A DNA stretch of 64,000 bases from NCBI GenBank assembly GCA_934131695.1, contig CAKOZV010000002.1:1-64000 (forward strand), written 5' to 3'. Source of the stretch: an uncultured Bacilli bacterium (GTDB lineage: Bacteria > Bacillota_I > Bacilli_A > RF39 > UBA660). Position 1 is the stretch's first letter. Every line of letters begins with the position of its first letter. Below the pieces are notes generated by a model, which worked only from the letters and a program-made list of their open reading frames with translations, had not been told where the DNA came from and did not search any database. The position numbers were made by a program, and so were the translations under genes. This document shows positions 18,007 through 26,733 of this stretch, piece after piece.

Positions 18007-19158
18007 ATGTTTAAGAAAAATAAAATAGATTATAGTATATTAGGATTTGTTTTAATCTTTTTCCTAATTAGTGTTGTTACTATTAATAGTGCACTTACTT
18101 ACTTACCAAGTGATGTTGGTAATTTAGCTTTAAAACAAGTTATTTGGTATGGAGTTGGTTTATTACTCGTCTTTATAATTTTTAAGGTTAAGAATGAGTA
18201 TTTATATAGAAATGCTTGGTTTTTTTATATTCTATGTAACCTACTGCTCTTGTGTCTTTTGTTATTTGCACCAGCTATTAATAATAGTAAGTGTTGGTTT
18301 ATTATCCCGAAGATTGGTAGTTTCCAGCCTAGTGAGTTTACCAAGATAAGTCTAATGCTAGTACTTGGTACTATGATTAATAACTTTAGATTAGATTATG
18401 AAGAACCTAGTATAAAGGAAGAGTTTATTTTTTTACTAAAGACTTTTATTGTAGTATTAATACCTAGTATTTTAACCTTTCTAGAACCAGATACAGGAGC
18501 AGTTATAATCTACTTTATAATTTATATTTCTATGTTATTTGCATCAGGTATTAGATTAAGATGGTTTGTTATTCTAGGAGGACTTGCTCTTTTAGCAATT
18601 GGGTTAGTTTTAGGATGTTACTTTACTAGTGAGAAGTTATTTGTTTCTATCTTTGGTAATAATTTATACTATCGATTTGAAAGAGTATTTAACTGGAAAA
18701 GTGGTAGTGGCTTACAACTTGAAAATGCCCTTGCTGCTATTGGTTCTGCTGGTGTATTTGGACATGGTTATAATAAGACTCCTATTTATTTTCCAGAGTC
18801 TGGTACTGATTTTATCTTTGCTGTTTTTGCTAGTAATTTTGGACTTTTAGGTTGTTTTTTATTTCTATTATTATTATTACTATTTGATGGAAAGTTATTC
18901 TTTATTGCTGTTAAAAAGATTCCTTTAACCGATAAATTTGTCTTAGCAGGAATTATTGGTATGCTTATCTTTCAACAAGTACAAAATATTGGTATGACTA
19001 TTGGTCTTTTACCAATAACCGGTATTACTCTTCCCTTTATTAGTTATGGAGGAAGTAGTTTATTATCTTATATGATTTTAATTGGAATTATTCTAAATAT
19101 TAGAGAAGAACATTCTAATTATCAATATAGTTACAAGAAAAAAGGATTGTTTGGTTAA
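18007..19158 (+). CDS. rodA: RodA/SEDS-family peptidoglycan glycosyltransferase
   Basis: A 383-residue polytopic membrane protein with about ten helices, of the SEDS family that polymerises lipid II (RodA, FtsW, SpoVE). RodA-type signatures are GSFQPSEFTKI near residue 100, the GSAGVFGHGYN loop near 250 with its PESGTDFIF continuation, and ITLPFISYGGSS near 345. Length is normal. SpoVE cannot be excluded in a spore former, but GSFQPSE with the elongasome-like C-terminus favours RodA. A single gene with GTGAGGTGG upstream, convergent with the glycosyltransferase gene and sharing its terminator. Confidence 0.85.
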   Translation: MFKKNKIDYSILGFVLIFFLISVVTINSALTYLPSDVGNLALKQVIWYGVGLLLVFIIFKVKNEYLYRNAWFFYILCNLLLLCLLLFAPAINNSKCWFIIPKIGSFQPSEFTKISLMLVLGTMINNFRLDYEEPSIKEEFIFLLKTFIVVLIPSILTFLEPDTGAVIIYFIIYISMLFASGIRLRWFVILGGLALLAIGLVLGCYFTSEKLFVSIFGNNLYYRFERVFNWKSGSGLQLENALAAIGSAGVFGHGYNKTPIYFPESGTDFIFAVFASNFGLLGCFLFLLLLLLFDGKLFFIAVKKIPLTDKFVLAGIIGMLIFQQVQNIGMTIGLLPITGITLPFISYGGSSLLSYMILIGIILNIREEHSNYQYSYKKKGLFG

Positions 19159-19170
19159 TCCTTTTATTTT
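19138..19170. terminator. Shared terminator of rodA and the glycosyltransferase gene
   Basis: AAAGGATT pairs with AATCCTTT around an 8-base loop, with an A-run before and a T-rich tract after. It overlaps the ends of both convergent genes. Confidence 0.75.
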
Positions 19171-20174
19171 TGTAATACTTCTTGATAAACTTCTTTTAAC
19201 TGTTTTCCGACTGTTTTAATATCTTTTTCCTTAGCTTTCTTACTAGCATTATCAGTTAGTGATGGTAGTTCTTTTTCTACTATTTTTTTAGTCTTATCAA
19301 CAAATTCATCTACATTCTTAGCTTTATAAACATCTACATTTTCCTTAAACCAATCTTTAAATATTTCAATATCTCTTACTAGTATAGGACACTTCATCGC
19401 ACAGGCTTCTATGATAGGTATTCCTTCTGTTTCTTCTAGAGTTGGAAATAAGAATAAATCACAGCCACCTAACGCTTCTCTTATATATTTTTGATCAACA
19501 TGACCTGCAAAAGTTAAGTTAGGAAGTTTTGTCTCTACTGCTCGTCTAGCATCAGGAGTAGCGGCTGCTAATGGACTTGATCCAAACCAAATAAATTTAT
19601 AGTCTGGTAATCTCTTAGCCACTTCAACAAAATCAACAATTCCTTTTCTTCTACTATATATACCAATTCCTACTATTACTTTATCAGTATCTTTATAATT
19701 ATATCTTTTTCTAAATGATTCACGGTATTTTTTATCCGGTTTAAAGAAATCTAATTCTAATCCATTAGAAATAGCTACTATCTTTTTACCTTTCAATCCC
19801 TTATAACCTTCTAATATCTTTTTAGAATAAACAGTTGGAGTAACAATAATATCTCCTAATTTATAACATTTTTCTATCCACCATTTAAATAATTTACTAG
19901 TTAAATGGCCCCCAATAAACCCATCTTTATAATCTTCTTCTGTTGAATGAGCATGATAGACTATCTTTATTCCTTTTCTTTTTAACTTTTTAGCTAGAAA
20001 ATAAGACTTTAAGAAATAGGTATTGATATGTGCTATATCGTAATCAGTTGCCTTATAATCTCTTGTATAGTCTACTTTTGTAGACTTTAAAGCCTTTTCC
20101 TGATGAAGAATAGCTTTTCCTAAGCCACTTACTCCTATAACTTTCAAACCTTCAGCATATAATAAAACCTTCAT
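19164..20174 (-). CDS. GT4 glycosyltransferase, CpoA/LafB-like glycolipid synthase
   Basis: A 336-residue GT-B glycosyltransferase of family GT4. The N-terminus MKVLLYAEGLKVIGVSGLGKA and the following DYDIAHINTY closely parallel streptococcal CpoA and Listeria LafB, which add the second sugar to glucosyl-diacylglycerol to make the glycolipid anchor of lipoteichoic acid. The donor-binding half has GIGIYSRRKG near 175 and the EX7E-type segment ETEGIPIIEACAMKCP near 255-270. The frame extends six codons upstream, but GAGAAGGGAAG places the start at 20174. It acts at the membrane inner face. The family call is firm, the lipid acceptor is inferred. Confidence 0.8.
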   Translation of the reverse strand: MKVLLYAEGLKVIGVSGLGKAILHQEKALKSTKVDYTRDYKATDYDIAHINTYFLKSYFLAKKLKRKGIKIVYHAHSTEEDYKDGFIGGHLTSKLFKWWIEKCYKLGDIIVTPTVYSKKILEGYKGLKGKKIVAISNGLELDFFKPDKKYRESFRKRYNYKDTDKVIVGIGIYSRRKGIVDFVEVAKRLPDYKFIWFGSSPLAAATPDARRAVETKLPNLTFAGHVDQKYIREALGGCDLFLFPTLEETEGIPIIEACAMKCPILVRDIEIFKDWFKENVDVYKAKNVDEFVDKTKKIVEKELPSLTDNASKKAKEKDIKTVGKQLKEVYQEVLQK

Positions 20175-20256
20175 AATATCTTCCCTTCTCAAGATGAGTA
20201 TAACATACTTTTTCTTATAACAATAGAAAAAGTAGAAATTAATCTACTTTATTAAT

Positions 20257-21426
20257 CTACTTCTCTTTTTGAAATGATTCTTTAATGGTTTTCTTTCCTA
20301 CATAGAAGTAATCATATGGACTTCTATTGATTAAATAACTATTAGCTCTTTCTAAGAATTTATCTTTCTTTTCCTGTGATGGAAGTTTTTTTGTCTCTTC
20401 TTTTACTATAGTATCTGCAATATCTGTAACTAATTCACCACCTATAAGTTCTGGATATTGTACTTCTATGGAATGGTTAAGTTCATACATTTGTCTATCA
20501 ATACTAATCATAGAACTATTAATCTCATAATTTTCTTTAATTGTTTTCATTATATTATTATTGAACTTTAAATATTCTTCTTCATCATAATGAATATCTA
20601 CTTGATACATATGCTCTTTTAAGAATTTTTGAAGAAAACTCAATTCAAATTCTTCAGTACCTTCTTCTAATGGTTTATAAAACAATTTAGATTTTACTGG
20701 TTCTACATAACTAACATTAGCATAATTTTTAGCTATTTTCTTTAGTTTTCCATTTATTAATTCTGATATTCTTAAACCTAGGAAATTTGGAGCACCACAA
20801 ACATATACTTGTGTATTAGTTTGATTAGTTCTGTTGTTAGTTTGAATATATTTAAGTACTGATTCTAAACCAACTGTATCTCTATTAACACCACTCATTA
20901 ATTGTTGGGCTAGTTTACCATTACGAGTTGCAGCATCAAGAAAAGATCCTGTGCAACCATTATAAACAATAATATTAGCCGTATTAAGACTATCATCCAA
21001 AGCTAAATCTCTTAATCCTTTATTATCTGTTTCGTCATATGGATAATACTTTTCAATCTTTGCTGGTGTAAGTCCATGAGTTACCATACTACTAGTAGCT
21101 CCAGAATAATCTCTTCTATTCATTTCATGCATTTCATTTTCGGTTATATTAGAAATTAGCCATTCAAAGATATGTTCATCATTATTATTTTGGGCTCTAG
21201 CGAAATGATATCTTTCAAGTTCTATATCATATTCTTTCATAATACTTTCAATACTATCATTTCTCAAAAGTAATGGTTTTATTGTTCTTACCATTGAATA
21301 ACCAGAAGCAATTGAGTTACCCAAACTAATCAAACGTAAATTAGTTATAGGAGAATCACTATTCTTTAACATACTAGCTACTTCCCTATTTAATTCTTTT
21401 TGTTTGTCAATTATTATTTTATTCAT
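20257..21426 (-). CDS. SGNH-type hydrolase-like protein
   Basis: A 389-residue protein with SGNH/GDSL features: block I LISLGNSIASGYS near residue 34, an Asn-rich block YNGCTGSFLDAA near 155, and VDIHYDEEEY near 280, where D-x-H may be the catalytic pair. There is no signal peptide, so it appears cytoplasmic. Of two adjacent ATGs the second fits the GGGGGAT site better. It stands in its own unit upstream of tRNA-Ala in the opposite direction. A second SGNH-like gene lies 0.3 kb away. The substrate is unknown; an esterase acting on an acylated carbohydrate is possible. Confidence 0.6.
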   Translation of the reverse strand: MNKIIIDKQKELNREVASMLKNSDSPITNLRLISLGNSIASGYSMVRTIKPLLLRNDSIESIMKEYDIELERYHFARAQNNNDEHIFEWLISNITENEMHEMNRRDYSGATSSMVTHGLTPAKIEKYYPYDETDNKGLRDLALDDSLNTANIIVYNGCTGSFLDAATRNGKLAQQLMSGVNRDTVGLESVLKYIQTNNRTNQTNTQVYVCGAPNFLGLRISELINGKLKKIAKNYANVSYVEPVKSKLFYKPLEEGTEEFELSFLQKFLKEHMYQVDIHYDEEEYLKFNNNIMKTIKENYEINSSMISIDRQMYELNHSIEVQYPELIGGELVTDIADTIVKEETKKLPSQEKKDKFLERANSYLINRSPYDYFYVGKKTIKESFQKEK

Positions 21427-21528
21427 CATAATCCCCCTAAATGTCAGCTAATTATACCACTATTTTTTATTTTTGTCAAATTGACCACTTTCAAAATTGA
21501 TAAATTTGGTTTTTTTTGCAAAAAAGTG

Positions 21529-21557
21529 TTGACAATATCTATATATACATGTTAAAC
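21529..21557 (+). promoter_or_regulatory. Promoter of tRNA-Ala
   Basis: TTGACA, 17-base spacer, then TTAAAC preceded by TG (extended -10), 15 bases before the mature tRNA 5' end. Confidence 0.7.
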
Positions 21558-21572
21558 TTAATTTGTTCTTAC

Positions 21573-21648
21573 GGGGAATTAGCTCAGCTGGGAGAGCGTC
21601 TGCTTTGCACGCAGAAGGTCAGGAGTTCGATCCTCCTATTCTCCACCA
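21573..21648 (+). tRNA. tRNA-Ala (anticodon TGC)
   Basis: A 76-base cloverleaf: acceptor GGGGAAT pairs with ATTCTCC, anticodon stem TCTGC/GCAGA encloses TTTGCAC (anticodon TGC), and the T-loop contains TTCGATC. CCA is encoded. A lone gene with its own promoter and terminator. Confidence 0.97.
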
Positions 21649-21658
21649 TATAAGATTT

Positions 21659-21683
21659 CACTAGCCAGTTGGTTAGTTTTTTT
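21659..21683 (+). terminator. Terminator of tRNA-Ala
   Basis: CTAGCC/GGTTAG stem (one G-T pair) around AGTT, then T7, about 12 bases after the tRNA. Confidence 0.75.
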
Positions 21684-21687
21684 ATGC

Positions 21688-21720
21688 AAAAATAAGCTTG
21701 CTTTATGGCAAGCTTATTTA
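21688..21720 (-). terminator. Terminator of the kinase-like/SGNH operon
   Basis: Minus-strand stem AATAAGCTTGC/GCAAGCTTATT with a short loop, followed by TTTTTG. The stem includes the stop codon of the gene that ends at 21714. Confidence 0.85.
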
Positions 21721-22538
21721 TTTAAAGATTTATCTATAACATTCATTACCCTATTTTTCATATAACATTGACCTTTAAAATTTGGATGACAATCATTTTT
21801 AGCAACATGATTAATATTTCCCATAACATCAACAAAGTGTATATTATCATATTCTTCAAAATAACTGGCTACTTTTCTGTTAATCCCAGCATATATCGGT
21901 GCTAAACCATATCGCATTAATTTTGATTCAAACATAGGATAAACACCAAACATATAAATTTCTACAGTAGGATTTAAAACTGTTAAGTAATCAACCATTA
22001 ATTTAATATCAGACATTGTTTTTTCAAAGTTATCATTAAATCTAAGTAATAGTTCTGGTGCTATTTGCTTTATATCATTTGATCTCATTTTCACATAGCT
22101 GTGGAAGTTCATTTGGCCACAACTATAAAAGAAAATGGGATTTTTACTTTCACAATAATGAGAAGTTATTTTCATAGTAGGATTATTGGTATCTTTATAA
22201 TAGTCTTTTAAGAATCTAGGATTAACTGGGAATGGAAATATTCCTTCTTTAGCAATAGCTTTTTTTGTTTGTACTAGATTTATATCATAATATTCTTGCT
22301 TTTGATAATCAGAGTCAATGATTCTTTTTAGACTGAACGTCTTATTACACCCTAAACTATGTAGGTTAACATAATTAACGTTTAAACCATAAGTTGTCAT
22401 GTCATCAGCAACCATATCAATATAACTTTTAACTTCTGTATTATCTGGAGTATGTGGTACTCCAAAACAATCTAATGCCCCCATCAAAAACATTTCATTA
22501 TCATTATACTTCTTCTTAAGTTTATCAATATTATTCAT
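21714..22538 (-). CDS. SGNH-like protein, operon with kinase-like protein
   Basis: A 274-residue protein with a C-terminal NDCHPNFKGQ segment (about residue 250), which matches the D-x-x-H catalytic block of SGNH hydrolases, and a possible Asn-block FYSCGQMNFHSY near 138. The expected N-terminal GDS serine block is not evident: the matching place reads FLMGALDCFG, so the nucleophile may be missing or replaced. Its start overlaps the stop of the upstream kinase-like gene by 8 bases. There is no signal peptide. Possibly a carbohydrate esterase or a non-catalytic relative; I cannot name a substrate. Confidence 0.55.
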   Translation of the reverse strand: MNNIDKLKKKYNDNEMFLMGALDCFGVPHTPDNTEVKSYIDMVADDMTTYGLNVNYVNLHSLGCNKTFSLKRIIDSDYQKQEYYDINLVQTKKAIAKEGIFPFPVNPRFLKDYYKDTNNPTMKITSHYCESKNPIFFYSCGQMNFHSYVKMRSNDIKQIAPELLLRFNDNFEKTMSDIKLMVDYLTVLNPTVEIYMFGVYPMFESKLMRYGLAPIYAGINRKVASYFEEYDNIHFVDVMGNINHVAKNDCHPNFKGQCYMKNRVMNVIDKSLNK

Positions 22539-23241
22539 TATTTATCCTCCTTAAATATATAGCATTTCTTTCATATCTAACTAATTGTTTTACCTTAGAT
22601 AATATTTCTATATCTTCTCCCGCATATTCACTAAGTGACTTTCTAAATTCTTTTAAAAATTCTAATGACGAAGCTTCTTCATATGAATTATATAGTATTT
22701 TGTCTTGACTAACAAAATAATTAAAATAACTATCTACTAAAAAGCATTTTATTTCTTCATCAAAATCAGCTACATTAGTTTGAAAGTCTACCTTTTTGCT
22801 AGAATAATCGGCTGTATCAATAATTGAAAATTTTTTTCTACTATATAAAATATTGTACATTATATCATAAGCTTTTACATTATTATCTGTTATTAGTTGT
22901 ATATCAGTATAAACTTTAGTAATTGCAGCTTCCAAGTCATTTAAGTTGATGGACATAGGATTTAAATCATAAAGATTTTTAGCTTTTCTATATGGCATTA
23001 TATATCCTACAATTCTTTGTCCTACCATAATCTCTTCTGTTGGCCAAATAAACGTTTTATTTTTAATATAAGAAAACCGAAGGAGTTCTTCCTTAGTTAA
23101 TCCCTCATAATAGAATAATAACTTATACACCATTTTCTTATTTTTATCTATGTAACATTCTCCCTGAGAGCCACTATTTAGATAATGTAGACTTTTAAAA
23201 TACGACTCTTGTTCCTTTTGGCTACTAAATCTCATCCCCAT
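22531..23241 (-). CDS. Protein-kinase-fold protein, unknown target
   Basis: A 236-residue protein with compact protein-kinase features: a glycine loop LNSGSQGECY near residue 21, the VxK lysine in MVYKLLF near 37, a catalytic-loop-like AYDIMYNILYS near 123-133, and IIDTADYS in place of DFG near 140. Eukaryotic-type kinases are usually over 250 residues, so this is a small divergent form. It overlaps the SGNH-like gene by 8 bases, so the two are made together. Protein or small-molecule phosphorylation is inferred from fold motifs only. Confidence 0.55.
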   Translation of the reverse strand: MGMRFSSQKEQESYFKSLHYLNSGSQGECYIDKNKKMVYKLLFYYEGLTKEELLRFSYIKNKTFIWPTEEIMVGQRIVGYIMPYRKAKNLYDLNPMSINLNDLEAAITKVYTDIQLITDNNVKAYDIMYNILYSRKKFSIIDTADYSSKKVDFQTNVADFDEEIKCFLVDSYFNYFVSQDKILYNSYEEASSLEFLKEFRKSLSEYAGEDIEILSKVKQLVRYERNAIYLRRINNE

Positions 23242-23298
23242 CCCCTCTTTGTTCGTGTATTATAACACTTATTTAAGTATAAATCAACTATAATCGAC

Positions 23299-23781
23299 TT
23301 AAGAGACTGTTATTTTGGCTAAATCAAACTTAATTACTTTCTTTAGTTCATCTAAAGTAGTTTCCACTTGATAGCCTATTTTTCCACCACTAAATATTAA
23401 TCTATCATAATCTTTAGCACTGCTATCAATAACAGTTTTAAAGCTTTTTTTCATACCAATTGGAGAACATCCGCCGTGAACATAACCAGTAAGTGGTAGT
23501 AGTTCTTTGGATTTTACCATTTCTATACTCTTTTCATTAACAGCTTGAGCAGCTTTTTTTAAATCTAATTCTTTATTTACGGGTACTAAAAAGACATAAT
23601 GATTATTAGTTTTACCAACTGTGACTAAGGTTTTAAAAGTAAGATTAGGATTTTCATCTAGAGCTTCTACTACTTCCATTCCACTGATAGCACCAGTTCC
23701 TAAATAGTTATAACTCTTATATTTAATTTTCTTTTGATCTAATATACGCATTACATTTGTCTTTTCATCCTTTATTTTCAT
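23299..23781 (-). CDS. ybaK: YbaK-type aminoacyl-tRNA deacylase
   Basis: A 160-residue protein of the YbaK/EbsC family, which clears Cys mischarged on tRNA-Pro. The hallmarks are the N-terminal KTNVMRILD, the catalytic lysine region KTLVTVG near residue 50, and VHGGCSPIGMKK near 101-112, a nearly invariant family block. Length matches the E. coli enzyme (159). It is monocistronic, with a GGTGAATTA site before the ATG and tRNA-His just upstream on the same strand. Confidence 0.93.
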   Translation of the reverse strand: MKIKDEKTNVMRILDQKKIKYKSYNYLGTGAISGMEVVEALDENPNLTFKTLVTVGKTNNHYVFLVPVNKELDLKKAAQAVNEKSIEMVKSKELLPLTGYVHGGCSPIGMKKSFKTVIDSSAKDYDRLIFSGGKIGYQVETTLDELKKVIKFDLAKITVS

Positions 23782-23838
23782 TTAATTCACCTTTTTTCTA
23801 CAATAAAAGAGTCTAAAAAGACTCTTATTATCAATATA

Positions 23839-23915
23839 TGGGGCGGCGTATGAGGATCGAACTCATGCATACTGGTGCCACAAACCAGCGTGTTAACCAC
23901 TTCACCAACGCCGCC
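23839..23915 (-). tRNA. tRNA-His (anticodon GTG)
   Basis: A 77-base cloverleaf on the minus strand with the extra 5' G (G-1) facing discriminator C, as in bacterial tRNA-His. Anticodon loop TTTGTGG gives GTG, and CCA is encoded. It lies just upstream of ybaK on the same strand. Confidence 0.96.
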
Positions 23916-23998
23916 ATCTCAAGTAACAAGGTTATTTTACCAAAATTAGACACGTCTTGCAACCCTTTTTTATCTTTTTTTGAAAATTTTGTCTAATA

Positions 23999-24025
23999 TT
24001 AGCACTCTTTCTTGACAAGTGCTAA
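23999..24025. promoter_or_regulatory. CIRCE operator (HrcA site) of hsp20
   Basis: TTAGCACTC, nine bases, AAGTGCTAA: one mismatch from the CIRCE consensus inverted repeat bound by HrcA. The -35 box lies inside the spacer of the repeat, so repressor binding would occlude the promoter. Confidence 0.92.
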
Positions 24026-24040
24026 AAATAGTGCTATAAC
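24012..24040 (+). promoter_or_regulatory. Promoter of hsp20
   Basis: TTGACA, exactly 17 bases, TATAAC. The -35 box overlaps the right part of the CIRCE operator. Transcription should start about 20 bases before the hsp20 ATG. Confidence 0.88.
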
Positions 24041-24066
24041 ATAATTGTGAAAGGAAAGTGATAATT

Positions 24067-24453
24067 ATGTTACCAAGAAGATTTTATTTTGATAACGCAT
24101 TAGATGATTTATTTGAAGAAGAAGGAGCTAAAATGAAGTGTGATATCTATGAAAAAGATAATACTTATCATGTAGATATGGATTTACCTGGCTTTAAAAA
24201 AGAAGAAATTAAAGTAGAATGTAATAAAGGAAATTTAATCGTTAGTGCTGAGAAGAAGCATGAAGAAGAAGAAAAAGATGAAAAGAAAAAATATCTTCGT
24301 CGTGAAAGAGTTTATGGAAAGTACTCTCGTAGTTTCTATCTAGGTGATGTGGATGAAGAAAATATTGAAGCATCATATAATAATGGTACTTTACATATTG
24401 CTGTTCCAAAAATTGATGAAAATAAAAACAGAAAACTTATTGATATTAAATAA
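24067..24453 (+). CDS. Hsp20 small heat-shock protein
   Basis: A 128-residue small heat-shock chaperone (alpha-crystallin family), which holds unfolding proteins without ATP. It has a very short N-terminal arm, an alpha-crystallin domain from about residue 20 (DIYEKDNTYHVDMDLPG) to about 120, the conserved strand NNGTLHIAVPK near 105, and a charged EEEEKDEKKK linker. The ATG at 24067 follows GGAAAG; an upstream GTG is less well placed. It is controlled by a CIRCE operator and ends at a strong terminator. Control of hsp20 by HrcA is not universal in Bacillota. Confidence 0.93.
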   Translation: MLPRRFYFDNALDDLFEEEGAKMKCDIYEKDNTYHVDMDLPGFKKEEIKVECNKGNLIVSAEKKHEEEEKDEKKKYLRRERVYGKYSRSFYLGDVDEENIEASYNNGTLHIAVPKIDENKNRKLIDIK

Positions 24454-24456
24454 TGA

Positions 24457-24489
24457 TAAAAGGAGCCAAACGTTTGGTTCCTTTTTTTT
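24457..24489. terminator. Strong terminator after hsp20
   Basis: AAGGAGCCAAACG pairs with CGTTTGGTTCCTT (one G-T), followed by T8. The A-rich left side may also serve the convergent alarmone synthetase gene. Confidence 0.9.
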
Positions 24490-24490
24490 G

Positions 24491-25120
24491 CTAAATTATT
24501 TCTTGATCTTCAATCAATGTTTGCATCTTATCATTCATAGCAACCATCTTATGATCTAAATCATTTATATCAAGTGCACACTTATACATATTATTTTGAA
24601 TTTCTTTAGGAATATCACCTTTAAATTTATACCTTATTTTATGATCTAAGCTTGCCCAGAAATCCATAGCAACAGTTCTAATTTGTATTTCTGCTTCTAC
24701 CATTTCTACTCCATCAATTAAATAAACAGGAACATAGACAAGTAAATGATAACTAGAATAACCACTATCTTTCGGATTTGAAATATAATCCTTTTTAGTA
24801 TGAACAGTTATTTGGTCACTATCTTCTAGTAAATTTACAATTGTATAAACATCTGATAAGAAAGAACAAACAATTCTTATTCCAACTGCATCATGAATAT
24901 GGTCTTCAATATTAGCGACAGTTACTTCATAATCTCTACTTTTAAGTTTATTTACAATACTATCATAACTCTTAATTCTGCTTTTAACGTGTTCTACTGG
25001 ATTATAATGATTTTTAAATTCAAAGTCTTGTAATAAAATAGCAATTTGTGTCTCAAGAGTTTTTAAAGCAGCATTATATTTAAGTAATAACTCTTCATAG
25101 CTTTCCGTTAATTCTTCCAA
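24491..25120 (-). CDS. Small alarmone synthetase (RelP/RelQ type)
   Basis: A 209-residue RelA/SpoT-domain (p)ppGpp synthetase lacking hydrolase and TGS domains. Motifs: DAVGIRIVCSF near residue 82 (substrate binding), KDSGYSSYHLL near 122, and AEIQIRTVAMDFWASLDHKI near 145-165, containing the synthetase Glu and Gln. The MDFWASLDHKI wording is closer to RelP (YwaC) than RelQ. The frame starts earlier, but AGGAGG lies seven bases before a TTG at 25120, the likely start. It follows divIVA on the same strand. It makes alarmones from ATP and GDP/GTP during stress. Confidence 0.88.
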   Translation of the reverse strand: MEELTESYEELLLKYNAALKTLETQIAILLQDFEFKNHYNPVEHVKSRIKSYDSIVNKLKSRDYEVTVANIEDHIHDAVGIRIVCSFLSDVYTIVNLLEDSDQITVHTKKDYISNPKDSGYSSYHLLVYVPVYLIDGVEMVEAEIQIRTVAMDFWASLDHKIRYKFKGDIPKEIQNNMYKCALDINDLDHKMVAMNDKMQTLIEDQEII

Positions 25121-25147
25121 AAAATTCCCTCCTAGCAAAAAACAGAC

Positions 25148-25585
25148 TTAAGATTCGTCTAAGTCCAACACTTCTATTTCTTCTACTACTGCTAATTGTT
25201 GTTCAACAATAATCTTTAACTTTCTTTTAAATATTTTAATATTTCTTTCTAAGACATCAGCTTGCTGTTCGATTCTTTCCGACCTAATAAGAGCATCATT
25301 AACTATTCTAGAAGCATTATTTTTAGCATCACTAACTATTACATTAGCTTCTTCTCTAGCAAGATGTTTTATATTATCACTAGTTTTTTCTGCATTAACA
25401 ATAGATTTATTAATACTATCTTCTAAAATTTTATAGCTTTCTAGCTTATCTTTTAAATCTTTAATTTCATCTTTTTGTTCTTGACACTTATTAATAATAC
25501 CCTCAGTTTCCCTAATTACTCTTTCAATAAAAGCATTTACTTCACTTCTATTATAACCATTAGCTTCATAATGAAACTTATCCAT
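25148..25585 (-). CDS. divIVA: DivIVA-domain cell division protein
   Basis: A 145-residue coiled-coil protein. The N-terminal lipid-binding DivIVA domain reads KFHYEANGYNRSEVNAFI (residues 3-20), with the family's Gly-Tyr-x-x-x-x-Val-x-x-Phe pattern. Long coiled coils at about 25-60 and 75-130 follow. It marks negatively curved membranes at septum and poles. The second start codon (ATG, 25585) fits the AGGGGG site better than the preceding GTG. It lies directly downstream of sepF, as in the conserved Gram-positive division cluster. It could equally be a GpsB-like paralogue. Confidence 0.85.
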   Translation of the reverse strand: MDKFHYEANGYNRSEVNAFIERVIRETEGIINKCQEQKDEIKDLKDKLESYKILEDSINKSIVNAEKTSDNIKHLAREEANVIVSDAKNNASRIVNDALIRSERIEQQADVLERNIKIFKRKLKIIVEQQLAVVEEIEVLDLDES

Positions 25586-25611
25586 CACATATCCCCCTTT
25601 CGGGTTAGTTA

Positions 25612-26046
25612 TTACCAGTCAAACTCATCGTCTTCTTCTTGTTTAGACTTTTTACCACTTGTTTTAGCTGGTACGTCATCAGTAATTTTACCTTCAACAT
25701 TTACATTGTTTGGTGTACAAAGGAAAATTCCCCCACCTAATTTTTGTAAATCTCCACCGATAGCATAAAGAGTACCTGATAAGAAATCTACTATTCTTTT
25801 ACCTTGATCTGGTGTTACTCTTTTTAAATTAACTACTACTGCATTTCTATCTTTTAAGTGATCTGCTATTTGTTGTGATTCTGAATAAGCACGTGGTTCA
25901 AGTAGCATCATTTTGCTACCAGCTACCCCATTTTCATCTTCATATTCTTCTCTTGACACTTTGTAATACTCCTCCTCTTTTATATCTTCATTTGTTGCTG
26001 TATCATCTTGTCCCATTAATTTTTTTAATTTATCGTTGAAAGCCAT
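25612..26046 (-). CDS. sepF: SepF cell division protein
   Basis: A 144-residue SepF, which anchors FtsZ to the membrane and shapes the septum. The N-terminal amphipathic helix MAFNDKLKKLMG is followed by an acidic linker and the conserved core: EPRAYSESQQIADHL near 68, VVVNLKRV near 90, RIVDFLSGTLYAIGG near 105-119, and FLCTPNNV near 128. Length is normal. First gene of a sepF-divIVA-alarmone synthetase run on the minus strand. Confidence 0.93.
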   Translation of the reverse strand: MAFNDKLKKLMGQDDTATNEDIKEEEYYKVSREEYEDENGVAGSKMMLLEPRAYSESQQIADHLKDRNAVVVNLKRVTPDQGKRIVDFLSGTLYAIGGDLQKLGGGIFLCTPNNVNVEGKITDDVPAKTSGKKSKQEEDDEFDW

Positions 26047-26172
26047 ATGCTTAACCTCCTACCTAACTACTATCTATAATAACATATTTTTCTAAAAAGG
26101 AAAAGACTTTTTTAAAACCCTAGCTTGGCTAGACACTTTTATTGTATAATTGGTCTAGAAAGGTGGTTTAAA

Positions 26173-26733
26173 ATGAATATCTTTAACTATTTAGAATATA
26201 ATTCTTTAATTATTTTATCTTTCTTCTTTATCTCTTTAATATCTCTTATTTTAAATATATTAACTAAAGGAAAAAGTAATGATTTATTTTTTTCAACTTA
26301 CCGTAGTAGTTTACTAAATCCACTTACTTATTTAAGACTAGTTACCCATATCTTTGGACATGCTAACTGGAGTCATTTTACTCATAATTTTCTTTATATC
26401 TTACTTATTGGTCCCATGATAGAAGAAAAGTATGGTAGTATTAATCTTTTAATAATGATTTTAATAACTGCTACGGTAATTGGTATAGTTAATTCTATTT
26501 TTACAAGAAATAAAATCTTAGGAGCTAGTGGTATTACTTTTATGTTAATAGTTTTATCATCTTTTGTTAATTTTTCTACTAATAAGATACCACTAACTTT
26601 TATTCTTATTGTACTTTTCTATGTAGTTGATGAGGTAAGACTATTAGGTGCTAAAGACTCCGTATCTCATGGCAGTCATTTTCTTGGTGCCTTATGTGGT
26701 TTTATCTTCTCTTACATCTTATTTCCATCTTGA
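26173..26733 (+). CDS. Rhomboid-family intramembrane serine protease
   Basis: A 186-residue membrane protein with about six helices. The rhomboid fold is shown by HIFGHANWSHFTHNFLYI (oxyanion/HxxxN region, about residues 57-74), the catalytic serine in LGASGITF near 120, and the catalytic histidine in SHGSHFLGALCG near 167. The ATG at 26173 with AAAGGTGG upstream is preferred over a longer frame. Its TGA stop is one of three in the window, and the last 22 bases overlap the convergent HerA-like gene. Cleaves membrane-protein substrates; targets unknown. Confidence 0.88.
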   Translation: MNIFNYLEYNSLIILSFFFISLISLILNILTKGKSNDLFFSTYRSSLLNPLTYLRLVTHIFGHANWSHFTHNFLYILLIGPMIEEKYGSINLLIMILITATVIGIVNSIFTRNKILGASGITFMLIVLSSFVNFSTNKIPLTFILIVLFYVVDEVRLLGAKDSVSHGSHFLGALCGFIFSYILFPS

